Of a stretch of DNA of 64,000 nucleotides, positions 18,285 to 25,986 are shown one piece after another. The DNA lies in NCBI GenBank assembly GCA_022824025.1, contig JAJEBF010000042.1:248001-312000 (forward strand), written 5' to 3'. Position numbers and translations under genes: made by a program. Position 1 is the first letter of the stretch. Each line of letters opens with the position of its first letter. Origin of the DNA: Caldilineaceae bacterium (lineage in GTDB: Bacteria > Chloroflexota > Anaerolineae > Caldilineales > Caldilineaceae). The notes under the pieces were generated by a model. That model did not search any database. It was not told where the DNA came from and saw nothing but the letters and a program-made list of their open reading frames with translations.

Positions 18285-19415
18285 TCAAGCTGTCGTGCAA
18301 CCCGATTCCTCCCCTGCAAGGTCGCGCAGGACGCCGGCGATCTTGCGATCAGGAACAGGGCAAGGGAGTTCCTCAATGTCCTCCAATGTCGTCCAGCGCC
18401 AATCCGCGGCGTCCGCGGCGTCCGCGGCCTGGGGCGACCCCGCAAGAATTCGGGCGTGAAATGCCGTCAAGGTCATGCTGAAATGGGTGAACGCGTGCTC
18501 CACAATCGCTACCTTGTCCCCAACTGACACCGCGACGTCAAACTCCTTCCGGACCGTTCGCCGTACACAGGCAGAGAGGTCCTCGTCCCCTTCCTCCATG
18601 ATGCCGTTGGGAAAGGACCAAAGGCCCCCCAGCAGACCTTTCTCTGGCCGCCGGCTGATCAGGAAACGCGAGCGGTTGCGCTCCCCTTCCCAGATGACCG
18701 CGGCCGCCGCCTCTACATGCGGGATCTTCTGGCGGGGACTCCGGACGGGCCGCCGGTCTTGAACACCGCGCTCGCGCGCCAGGCAACTGTGCTGCACTGG
18801 ACATTCCGCGCAGTGCGGGTTGCGGGGCCTGCACAGGAGCGCGCCCAGCTCCATCAAACCTTCATTCAACTCGCCGGGCCGTGCCGCCGCTTCCACCAGG
18901 CCCCGCGACAGACTCCACAGCCTCTTCTGGGTTGACCGCTGTTCAATCGGGTCCCCGATATCCCACAGGCGGCTGATCACTCGCATGGCATTGCCGTCGA
19001 GTATCGGCTCCGGCAGCCCAAAGGCCAAACTGAGTATGGCCCCGGCCGTGTACGCCCCGATTCCGGGCAAGGACAGAAGTTCGCGACGCGTGCGCGGCAG
19101 TGTGCCGCCGAATTCGACGTCCACGATCTGCGCTGCCCTGTGAAGATTCCTCGCGCGGCTGTAGTATCCCAAGCCCTCCCACAACTTCAGAATCTCTTGC
19201 TGGTCGGCCCGGGCCAGTTGCTCGACGGTGGGAAACCGCGCCATCCACCGGTTGAAGTAGTCGACGACAACCGAAACGCGGGTCTGCTGGGCCATCACTT
19301 CGCTTACCCAGACTGCGTAGGGGTCGCGGGCGCCGGCCGGCCCTTCTCGCCAGGGCAGGGCCCGCGACTGCCCCGCGTGCCAGACTGTCAGGCGACCGGC
19401 AATCTGGGCGTACAT
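18285..19415 (-). CDS. mutY: A/G-specific adenine DNA glycosylase MutY
   Basis: MutY removes adenine mispaired with 8-oxoguanine. The catalytic glutamate is E39 (WVSEVMAQQT), the helix-hairpin-helix is LPGIGAYTAGAI (116-127) and the essential aspartate is D140 (LDGN). The 4Fe-4S ligands are C195, C202, C205 and C211 with the standard C-x6-C-x2-C-x5-C spacing. A NUDIX-like C-terminal domain (RFLISRRPEKGLLGGLWSFPNG region) should read 8-oxoG. The 376-residue length is normal. It is the last gene of a minus-strand run behind three M42 peptidases, 63 bp after the last of them. Confidence 0.95.
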   Translation of the reverse strand: MYAQIAGRLTVWHAGQSRALPWREGPAGARDPYAVWVSEVMAQQTRVSVVVDYFNRWMARFPTVEQLARADQQEILKLWEGLGYYSRARNLHRAAQIVDVEFGGTLPRTRRELLSLPGIGAYTAGAILSLAFGLPEPILDGNAMRVISRLWDIGDPIEQRSTQKRLWSLSRGLVEAAARPGELNEGLMELGALLCRPRNPHCAECPVQHSCLARERGVQDRRPVRSPRQKIPHVEAAAAVIWEGERNRSRFLISRRPEKGLLGGLWSFPNGIMEEGDEDLSACVRRTVRKEFDVAVSVGDKVAIVEHAFTHFSMTLTAFHARILAGSPQAADAADAADWRWTTLEDIEELPCPVPDRKIAGVLRDLAGEESGCTTA

Positions 19416-19478
19416 GTCTGCCGGCGTCCGGGGTCCGTGTATTTAGTTTCAAATCCTCTGGGATTCACTGTCCGTCTG

Positions 19479-20477
19479 CTATGCAAACTCTTCGCCAAGC
19501 GCATGCGCCAGCAGCGACACTGCCTGACGCGCGTCGTCGAGGTCTGCGACCTGCGAGGGCGTATGGATATAGCGGCAAGGGATTGACACTGTGCCGGCGG
19601 GGACGCCGGCGCGGCTTACCTGGACGGCGGAGGCGTCGGTCGTGCCAAATTCCAGGACCTCCAGCTGGTAAGGAATATCGTTTGCCTTGGCCGCGTTCTC
19701 CAGCCAGCCGCGCACCTTTGGATGCACGATCATGCGTCTGTCCATGATTTTGATAGCCGGCCCTTTGCCCAGCGCCACCTCCATCGGCGTCGCTTCCGGA
19801 AAGTCACCGGTAGCCGTCACGTCGATCGCTACAACGACCTCCGGCTCCAGGCCGTACCCGGCTGTCGAGGCGCCCCGCGTCCCCACCTCCTCCTGCACGG
19901 TGAAGACGGCCAGTATTTCGTGTGGGGAGCTTTCGAGCTCGCGCAGTGTCTGAATCAGGACGGCACAGCCAATCCGATCATCAAGATTGGCGGCAAACAG
20001 CCGGTCGCCGACCGCGCCAAAGCCGCTGCGAAAGACCGCGGTGTCTCCAATCTGCACGGCCGCGTCTTCCCTGGAGTTTGCGCCCACGTCCATAAACAGC
20101 TTCTGCGGCGTCGGGCGCTCGCGTGAGAGCGGCGAGCCTTCCATGCCAAACGCCCCTTCTACGCCGTTGGCAAACTGAACGCGGCTGCCGATCAGTGTGT
20201 TGGTCAACACGCCGCCTATGGTCGTGAAACGACAGAAGCCCTGGGCGTCCACATGTGTAACCATCACGCCGATCTCGTCCATGTGCGCGGCCAGCATGAT
20301 TCGCTTGCCCTCTACATTCCCGGCCGTTGGACGTCTCACCGCGATCAGGTTTCCAAGCCTGTCGGTCCGAATCTCGTCAACCAGACCCGCCAGATGCTGG
20401 CCGATCAACTCGCGCATCAGCGCCTCTTCTCCGCTGGGGCCGAAAACACCGCACAATTCCTCGATCAAGGCTCTCAT
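19479..20477 (-). CDS. M42-family metalloaminopeptidase (copy 3 in transcription order)
   Basis: M42 enzymes are large self-compartmentalised zinc/cobalt aminopeptidases that degrade peptides in the cytoplasm. Metal ligands are visible in LAAHMDE, NLDDRIG, TVQEEVG, AIDVTATGD and RYIHTP. ATG 20477 is chosen because it overlaps the stop of the upstream peptidase as ATGA. This gives 332 residues (a longer frame reaches 20603 inside that gene). Coupled translation suggests the three paralogues are made together and may form mixed or parallel complexes. Substrate side-chain preference cannot be told. Confidence 0.92.
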   Translation of the reverse strand: MRALIEELCGVFGPSGEEALMRELIGQHLAGLVDEIRTDRLGNLIAVRRPTAGNVEGKRIMLAAHMDEIGVMVTHVDAQGFCRFTTIGGVLTNTLIGSRVQFANGVEGAFGMEGSPLSRERPTPQKLFMDVGANSREDAAVQIGDTAVFRSGFGAVGDRLFAANLDDRIGCAVLIQTLRELESSPHEILAVFTVQEEVGTRGASTAGYGLEPEVVVAIDVTATGDFPEATPMEVALGKGPAIKIMDRRMIVHPKVRGWLENAAKANDIPYQLEVLEFGTTDASAVQVSRAGVPAGTVSIPCRYIHTPSQVADLDDARQAVSLLAHALGEEFA

Positions 20478-21556
20478 TCTTCGCTCCACTCGGCCGGCAA
20501 CGGCCGTCCTAACGGACCGGACAACGCATTGCTCATCAGCCGGATCGTATTCTTCACATCTGCCGGGTCCATTAGCGCCGCAGGGGTGTGAATGTAGCGG
20601 CACGGCACGGCCACCGCTACAGCGGGCACGCCGCCGCGCGCCAGATGGATCGTGCCCACGTCAGTTCCGCCTACTCCCGGCTGCTTGAACTGCCACGGGA
20701 TGTCGTGCGCCGCCGCGGTCTCGGCCAGAATGCGCACCAGGCGGCGGTCCGCATGCGCGCTGCGGTCCATCACCGAGATCGATGGCCCTTTGCCCAGCTC
20801 GGTCGTAGAGCTGATGTCCTGTTGCCGCGGCAGATCGTCGGCAACGGTGCCTTCGAGGGCCACCGCTGCATCCGGTTCGACTGCGTAGGCGGCCACACCC
20901 GCGCCGCGCAGCCCAATCTCCTCCTGCACGGTGAAGACCCCGACCAGTTCGCAGGGATACGCGCCTTTCAACAGTTCGACAAGCATGTAGCATCCAACAC
21001 GGTCGTCAAAAGACTTGCCCTTCAGGAGCGCCCCGTACTCCTCATAGCTGCTCTCGAAGGTGATCATGTCGCCCGGTTCGACCCCTCTTGCGCCGCCCGT
21101 GTCGATCAGGAGATCGGAAATCGGCATCACCCGCCTGCCCGAACGGGCCGCATGGGGCGCCCGCATGATCACCCCTGGCGTCTCCTCCTTGCCAATCCTC
21201 ACCCGTTTGCCCGGCAAAATACGCGGGTCCAGGCCGCCGACACTGCGAAACTTGAGTGTGCCGTCAGAGTTGGCGCGCATAACAATCCCGCCCACTTCGT
21301 CCATATGCGCGGCCAGCATCACACGATGGTTTCTTTCAGTATCCGACCCTTTCTTGCGGGCAATCAAGTTGCCGATTGAGTCGACCGAAAGTTCATCCAC
21401 ATGCCCGGAAAGCGCCTCCCGCAGGATGGCCCGCACTTCGCCTTCTTGCCCCGCGACCCCGCGGGCGTTTGACAGTTTTTCGAGCAGTTCATCCATGGCA
21501 ACAGACCCGTCTTTGCGGCGCCAGTCCGATACCTTTAGCAGGCTCGGGGCCGTCAA
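20474..21556 (-). CDS. M42-family metalloaminopeptidase (copy 2)
   Basis: This is a second M42 peptidase with LAAHMDEVG, SFDDRVG, TVQEEIG and RYIHTP. The position corresponding to the metal-binding Asp of copies 1 and 3 (IDVT/LDVT) reads ALEGT here, a Glu variant known in the family. The frame opens at TTG 21556, only 3 bp after the preceding stop. ATG 21496 (MDELLEKLSN) is the better-looking protein start but leaves a 63-bp gap; neither has a strong Shine-Dalgarno. Its stop overlaps the next peptidase start. Confidence 0.9.
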   Translation of the reverse strand: MTAPSLLKVSDWRRKDGSVAMDELLEKLSNARGVAGQEGEVRAILREALSGHVDELSVDSIGNLIARKKGSDTERNHRVMLAAHMDEVGGIVMRANSDGTLKFRSVGGLDPRILPGKRVRIGKEETPGVIMRAPHAARSGRRVMPISDLLIDTGGARGVEPGDMITFESSYEEYGALLKGKSFDDRVGCYMLVELLKGAYPCELVGVFTVQEEIGLRGAGVAAYAVEPDAAVALEGTVADDLPRQQDISSTTELGKGPSISVMDRSAHADRRLVRILAETAAAHDIPWQFKQPGVGGTDVGTIHLARGGVPAVAVAVPCRYIHTPAALMDPADVKNTIRLMSNALSGPLGRPLPAEWSEE

Positions 21557-21559
21557 ACT

Positions 21560-22642
21560 CTAACCATTTCTGTCGAGCGCCAGCGCGGACATGTCGTCTG
21601 GCAGAGCGCAGATCGTCTCGGCCAGCAGGCGCGTGCTCCGTTCGATGTCTTTGAGCGCGACCGTTTCAGCCGGCGTGTGCATGTTGCGCACCGGCACGGA
21701 AATCAGCGCGGTCGGGACACCCGACTGGGAAACCTGCATCGCCCAGGCGTCGGTCCCGGAGTTTCCAGGCAACACCTCATTTGTATAGGGGATCTCAGTG
21801 CGTTCGGCCGCGTCGACCAGCAGTTCCCTCAGCACGGGATGCAGATTCGGCCCCAGGCCGATGGCCGGCCCGCCGCCCATCGGCATCGCCTCCTCCGCGG
21901 ACGCGCCCGGCTGCTCTGCATACGTTACATCCAGCGCAATGCCCAGATCCGGCGCCGTCTGGAACGCGGCGGTCATCGCCCCGCGCAGGCCAATTTCCTC
22001 CTGGACCGTGACGACGGCGTAAATGTCCCAGGCGTGGCTCCGTTGCTGAAGCAGGCGCAACGCCTGTAGCAAGACTACAACCGATACCCGGTTGTCCAGC
22101 GCCTTTCCCGTCGCCTGCCCGTTCCCCAACTCGGCCGCGCTTTGGCGAACTGATATGAAATCCCCCACCGATACGGACTCGGCCAGCGCGTCCGCAGACA
22201 GCCCAACGTCGATGAACAGTTCCGCTTTGGTGAAGGGCTTTTCCCGTTCCTGCGGCGTGAGAACGTGGGGAGGCCTGCTTGCGATCAGGCCCGGCAAATC
22301 CGTCCGTCCGTGAACCGTGACCTCCTGCGCTGGCAGCGCGCCCAGGTCAACGCCTCCAACCGGGGCGAAGCGCAGAAACCCCTGCTCCAACCGGGTGACG
22401 ACCAGGCCAATCTCGTCCATGTGCGCGGCCAGCATCACCTTGTTTCCGCACGGGTTTATGCCGCGTTTATGGCCGGTCAGATTTCCTAGTGTGTCGGTGC
22501 GAAGGTCATCGACGAGAGGAGCCATGTGGACACTGACGCAGGCGCGAATCCTCTCTTCCTGGCCGCTCACGCCGGGTGTCTCGCTCAACTCTTTGAGCAG
22601 CGAAAAGCTGTCGGTTTCCGGAGGCAGGCGGTCGCGAGTCAC
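21560..22642 (-). CDS. M42-family metalloaminopeptidase (copy 1)
   Basis: This is the first of three tandem M42 peptidases. Metal-site motifs are LAAHMDEIG, ALDNRVS, TVQEEIG, ALDVTYA and NMHTP. The start is taken as GTG 22642, which shares bases with the TAG of the upstream zinc-ribbon gene (TAGTG) and gives 360 residues, like its neighbour. A longer frame to 22804 would overlap that gene and adds no conserved sequence. The tight spacing indicates one transcript through to mutY. Confidence 0.92.
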   Translation of the reverse strand: MTRDRLPPETDSFSLLKELSETPGVSGQEERIRACVSVHMAPLVDDLRTDTLGNLTGHKRGINPCGNKVMLAAHMDEIGLVVTRLEQGFLRFAPVGGVDLGALPAQEVTVHGRTDLPGLIASRPPHVLTPQEREKPFTKAELFIDVGLSADALAESVSVGDFISVRQSAAELGNGQATGKALDNRVSVVVLLQALRLLQQRSHAWDIYAVVTVQEEIGLRGAMTAAFQTAPDLGIALDVTYAEQPGASAEEAMPMGGGPAIGLGPNLHPVLRELLVDAAERTEIPYTNEVLPGNSGTDAWAMQVSQSGVPTALISVPVRNMHTPAETVALKDIERSTRLLAETICALPDDMSALALDRNG

Positions 22643-22854
22643 TATCCGGCGGGAACTCCAAGCTGCGCGCACTGCCCGAAGAGAGGAAGGACGAAGATCA
22701 ACCCGACCACGATCCAGACCCAGACCGGCATGCCGAGTATGATCAGCCGGCGCCTCGGCTTCTTTTCCACCGGTTTCGGCAATACGGCCTGGCAGCGCCA
22801 GCAAACTTCCTTATCGTCGGGATTCCAGGTTCCGCAACTGGTGCAATCGGGCAT
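22642..22854 (-). CDS. small zinc-ribbon single-pass membrane protein
   Basis: The 70-residue protein begins with a rubredoxin-like zinc knuckle: C4, C7, C18 and C21 in CTSCGTWNPDDKEVCWRC. A basic stretch (EKKPRRR) and one transmembrane helix (about 38-58) follow. ATG 22854 is preferred to 22890 because it places the knuckle at the N-terminus and has GGGAA upstream. It overlaps the GTG of the first M42 peptidase, so it is the leading gene of that operon. Its function is unknown; a membrane-anchored accessory role is possible. Confidence 0.7.
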   Translation of the reverse strand: MPDCTSCGTWNPDDKEVCWRCQAVLPKPVEKKPRRRLIILGMPVWVWIVVGLIFVLPLFGQCAQLGVPAG

Positions 22855-23057
22855 ACGACTTTCCCATGTCAGTTTTGTCGACTGTGGCACGCGTTATGCT
22901 AACACATAAAACAGGCGCGGGCAAACGTTTGGCCCACGGGCCCTCACCAGTAAAAAGGCCTCGCCCCACCCCGTCAGGCAATCTCCGACCGGTCCTATGA
23001 CTGATCAGTACATTGGCCCGGTCCCCGTCTCAAGGCTCGATATGTGTCGCGTCCGGC

Positions 23058-23855
23058 CTACGTCCGTACCTGAATAGCGCTGCCGCTTTCGTACCGGCGC
23101 AGGCCGCGATAAAAGACGAATGTGGCCAGGAAGAGAAAGATCGCGCTGCCCGCACAAATCTGCGCCAACTGCGCCAGGTCGAACCTGCGCACGAACTCCG
23201 CCGGCAGGGCGCCGATAAAGGCTGCGGGAATCAATGTGAACAACAGCAACTTGGCCGTTCCATCGAAAAGTGTAATCGGGTAGAGCGAAAAGGTGACGAT
23301 CGCATTGAACGCGTTGGAGGTCAGCAGATTTGTATTTCCAATCCAGAAGGTAAGGCTTTGCACCAGCACGAGAAAGGAAATGAGCACGGTCACTGCCGCC
23401 AGGCAGCCCAGCCCAAAGCGCAGCAGCATCAGAATGTCGAACGCGCCGGCGAAATAGACGGCGGCGCCGAAGCTGAGCAGGCCGTAGGCGCAGTCTCCCG
23501 CCGAAGACGCATTGCTGCGGCTGGCCAGCGCATGCAGCAGTACGGGGCGCGGCAGCGACAGGTAGTAGTCCATCTGCCCGCTGGCAATCAGTAACGACAG
23601 CCGCACCGCATTGCCGAAAAGATATGTGCCGACGCCGAATCCCGTCGCCACAACCCCAAACAGGAAGAGCATGTCCACCAGATCCCATCCGTTGACCTCT
23701 TCAAAGCGGGCAAAGAAAATAATCCAGAAGACGAAGTAGATCGCATTGTTGAGCATCATGCCCGCCATCTGCGTCAGAAAGGAGACCCGGTACTCCATCG
23801 CGCTCAGCAGATTCGTTTTCCATAGGGCCAGAACGAAAGCGATTTGGCGGCCCAT
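23058..23855 (-). CDS. ABC-2 family exporter permease (DUF990-like), second subunit
   Basis: This is a 265-residue membrane protein with about six helices. It resembles the ABC-2/DUF990 permeases that pair with a NatA/DrrA-type ATPase. It starts 3 bp after the stop of the first permease, so the two probably form a heterodimer. Signatures such as FWIIFFARF and SLPRPVLLHAL are typical of this group. The cargo is unknown; relatives export drugs, lipids or glycoconjugates. Confidence 0.82.
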   Translation of the reverse strand: MGRQIAFVLALWKTNLLSAMEYRVSFLTQMAGMMLNNAIYFVFWIIFFARFEEVNGWDLVDMLFLFGVVATGFGVGTYLFGNAVRLSLLIASGQMDYYLSLPRPVLLHALASRSNASSAGDCAYGLLSFGAAVYFAGAFDILMLLRFGLGCLAAVTVLISFLVLVQSLTFWIGNTNLLTSNAFNAIVTFSLYPITLFDGTAKLLLFTLIPAAFIGALPAEFVRRFDLAQLAQICAGSAIFLFLATFVFYRGLRRYESGSAIQVRT

Positions 23856-23858
23856 CGT

Positions 23859-24713
23859 TCAACCTCCGTTGATCGCCAGCCGCGCTGCCGCCCGGCGGTA
23901 TAGGATCCAGACAGTGCCCCCGATTAGCGCAAGCCAGAAGCCCTGCTGCAAGAGCACCTGACCCAATCGCGCCAGGCTGGGCTCGACGAAGAGGCGGGCC
24001 GGGCCATAGATGACCCACGCGAAGGGAAGGTTGAGCGAGAAGGTCTGCAACCAAGCCGGGAAGAAGTCAAGCGGGATCAGCACGCCCCCCAATAGCAGGA
24101 GGAACTTCTGGTAGATCCAGCGAAAAGCGGCGGTCTCTTCGACAACAAATGCGCTCAGGCCAATCAACGCTGAGAAGCAGAAATCCAGCAGCCAGGCAAG
24201 TATAACGGCCGCGCCGGCAAAGAGCCACCCGGCGATTCCAGGGGGAGGGCCGACCATCAGCCAGACAACTGCGGCGCCGATGACGAGATTGCCGCCAAAG
24301 GCCAGCACGCTGTGGCCCAGCCCGGCCGCGAAATGGTACAGGATGAAATTGAACGGCTTGTTGAGCAGATAGGCCACGCTCCCGTCCTTCACCTGCTCCG
24401 TCATCTCCTCGGAAAGATCCCGCTTGCTCAGCATCACCGCCTCGGCCATCATCAGGTACCACATCGTATCCGCAAGGGTAAGACCGGCGATCGTGTGCGC
24501 GCCGCTTGCTCCGTACGTCACCCTCCACAAGTTCATGAAGATCCACATGAAGAGGACGATCAGCAGACTGCGCCCCAGCAAGTCGATCGGGTAGGCCAGG
24601 CTGTTCACAAGCTGTGTGCGAAAGATCGCCCAATACTTGCCCAAGGCAGCCTTCAAGGAGGGTGAACGAACGCCGCTCCCAGGCGCGGCCTGCCTTCTTC
24701 CACCGCTAGCCAT
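23859..24713 (-). CDS. ABC-2 family exporter permease (DUF990-like), first subunit
   Basis: A cytoplasmic N-terminus and about six membrane helices span 284 residues. The pattern YLLNKPFNFILYHFAAGLG matches the post-helix region of DUF990/ABC-2 permeases. The gene overlaps the upstream ATPase gene by 8 bp and is followed after 3 bp by the second permease. Order and overlap show a single ATPase-permease-permease operon. Confidence 0.82.
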   Translation of the reverse strand: MASGGRRQAAPGSGVRSPSLKAALGKYWAIFRTQLVNSLAYPIDLLGRSLLIVLFMWIFMNLWRVTYGASGAHTIAGLTLADTMWYLMMAEAVMLSKRDLSEEMTEQVKDGSVAYLLNKPFNFILYHFAAGLGHSVLAFGGNLVIGAAVVWLMVGPPPGIAGWLFAGAAVILAWLLDFCFSALIGLSAFVVEETAAFRWIYQKFLLLLGGVLIPLDFFPAWLQTFSLNLPFAWVIYGPARLFVEPSLARLGQVLLQQGFWLALIGGTVWILYRRAAARLAINGG

Positions 24714-25701
24714 CTTTACTCTCCGCCTGCCCGTAAATCGCTCCGATCACCTCCTCCAGCGAAGGTTCCGAAACGGTTACGTCTGCCAGACTGCCCGCCG
24801 CCGCCAGGCCCCCGATCACCGGTCCCACCGGGGTCACACGCGTGTCAAAGCGCATCTTGGCGCCATACCGCCCCACCTTCACCATCTCCACGCCCGGAAG
24901 AGCGAAATCAGGCGGCAGCTGCTCGTTGTAGCGCACGTCGACCGTCTTTACCGTCAGGTAGCGCCGCCTGAGCGCAGACACCTTGTCCCGATAAACAATC
25001 TCGCCGTCGTTAATGATGATCACCCGCCTGCACAGCGCTTCAATGTCGCCGGCATCGTGGCTCGTCAACAGCACGCCCACGCCTTCCAAGTCGTTCATTC
25101 TCTGGATCGTCATGCGCAGGCGCTGCTTGGCGACAACGTCAAGACCAATCGAAGGCTCGTCCAGCAAGAGGACGCGTGGTCTGTGCAGCAGCGAGGCCGC
25201 GACCTCGCAGCGCATCCGCTGGCCGAGAGACAGCTTGCGCACCGGCGTTTCCAGAAGCTCTTCGATCTCGAAAGCCTCCGCCAGAAAGGCGATGCGGCCC
25301 TTCAGCTTTCTGTCATCCAGTTCATAGATCTTGCCGAACAGGTAGAACGTGTCCACCGCCGGGAGGTGATACCATAGCTGCGGACGTTGTCCGAATACCG
25401 ACCCGATTTGAAATGCCAGCTCCTGGCGCTGACGCCAGGGCACGCGGCCGAGCACCTCTGCTTCCCCGCTGCTGGGGTGTAGAATGCCTGTCAGGATCTT
25501 GATGGTGGTCGACTTGCCCGCTCCATTGGGTCCGATGAACCCCAGCAGTTCCCCTTCGTCCATATTGAAGGAGATGCCGCGGACCGCGTCCAGCTCTTGA
25601 AAAGAGGGCCGCCACAGCGCCCGCAAACTGCCGCGCAGCCCGGCAGCTTTCTGTTTCAATTGAAATGTTTTGCGCAGATCGCGCACTGAAACCGCTGGCA
25701 T
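24706..25701 (-). CDS. ABC exporter ATP-binding protein (NatA-like)
   Basis: This is the ATPase of the ABC-2 exporter. Walker A is GPNGAGKST (57-65). The signature is LSLGQR (158-163) in place of LSGGQ. Walker B is LLLDEP (178-183). The last 90 residues form an extra C-terminal domain common in this exporter class (331 residues in all). It is the promoter-proximal gene of the three. Nearby genes do not indicate a cargo. Confidence 0.9.
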   Translation of the reverse strand: MPAVSVRDLRKTFQLKQKAAGLRGSLRALWRPSFQELDAVRGISFNMDEGELLGFIGPNGAGKSTTIKILTGILHPSSGEAEVLGRVPWRQRQELAFQIGSVFGQRPQLWYHLPAVDTFYLFGKIYELDDRKLKGRIAFLAEAFEIEELLETPVRKLSLGQRMRCEVAASLLHRPRVLLLDEPSIGLDVVAKQRLRMTIQRMNDLEGVGVLLTSHDAGDIEALCRRVIIINDGEIVYRDKVSALRRRYLTVKTVDVRYNEQLPPDFALPGVEMVKVGRYGAKMRFDTRVTPVGPVIGGLAAAGSLADVTVSEPSLEEVIGAIYGQAESKDG

Positions 25702-25888
25702 GGTCTACTGTCCTGTTCCACCTGAATCTATCCGATCCGGGTCCATTCCCCCTGCCAGGATTGATAGCTCACCCCGGCATTGGATGGCCTGCGTGCCATT
25801 ATCAGCGCGGTTCGGTTTCAATTCCAAGAAATCGGTGAAGTGAACTGTGAGCCGGGGGCCGCGAAGTTTCCCAGATCGGCCTCGAATT

Positions 25889-25897
25889 TGCTACAAT
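25889..25897 (+). promoter_or_regulatory. extended -10 promoter TGCTACAAT of alaS
   Basis: TG-N-TACAAT forms an extended -10 element with no strong -35. A start near 25904 would give an 80-nt leader ending at the alaS ATG. It supports 25987 as the start rather than the longer open frame from 25780. Confidence 0.5.
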
Positions 25898-25986
25898 CGG
25901 CACCAGTTCGTGTGCTCTGCGCAGCAGGCGCGACGGCTGTCCTGCGATCCGGTCAGACGGCAGTCAGCAACCAAGCGAGGCGTCCG

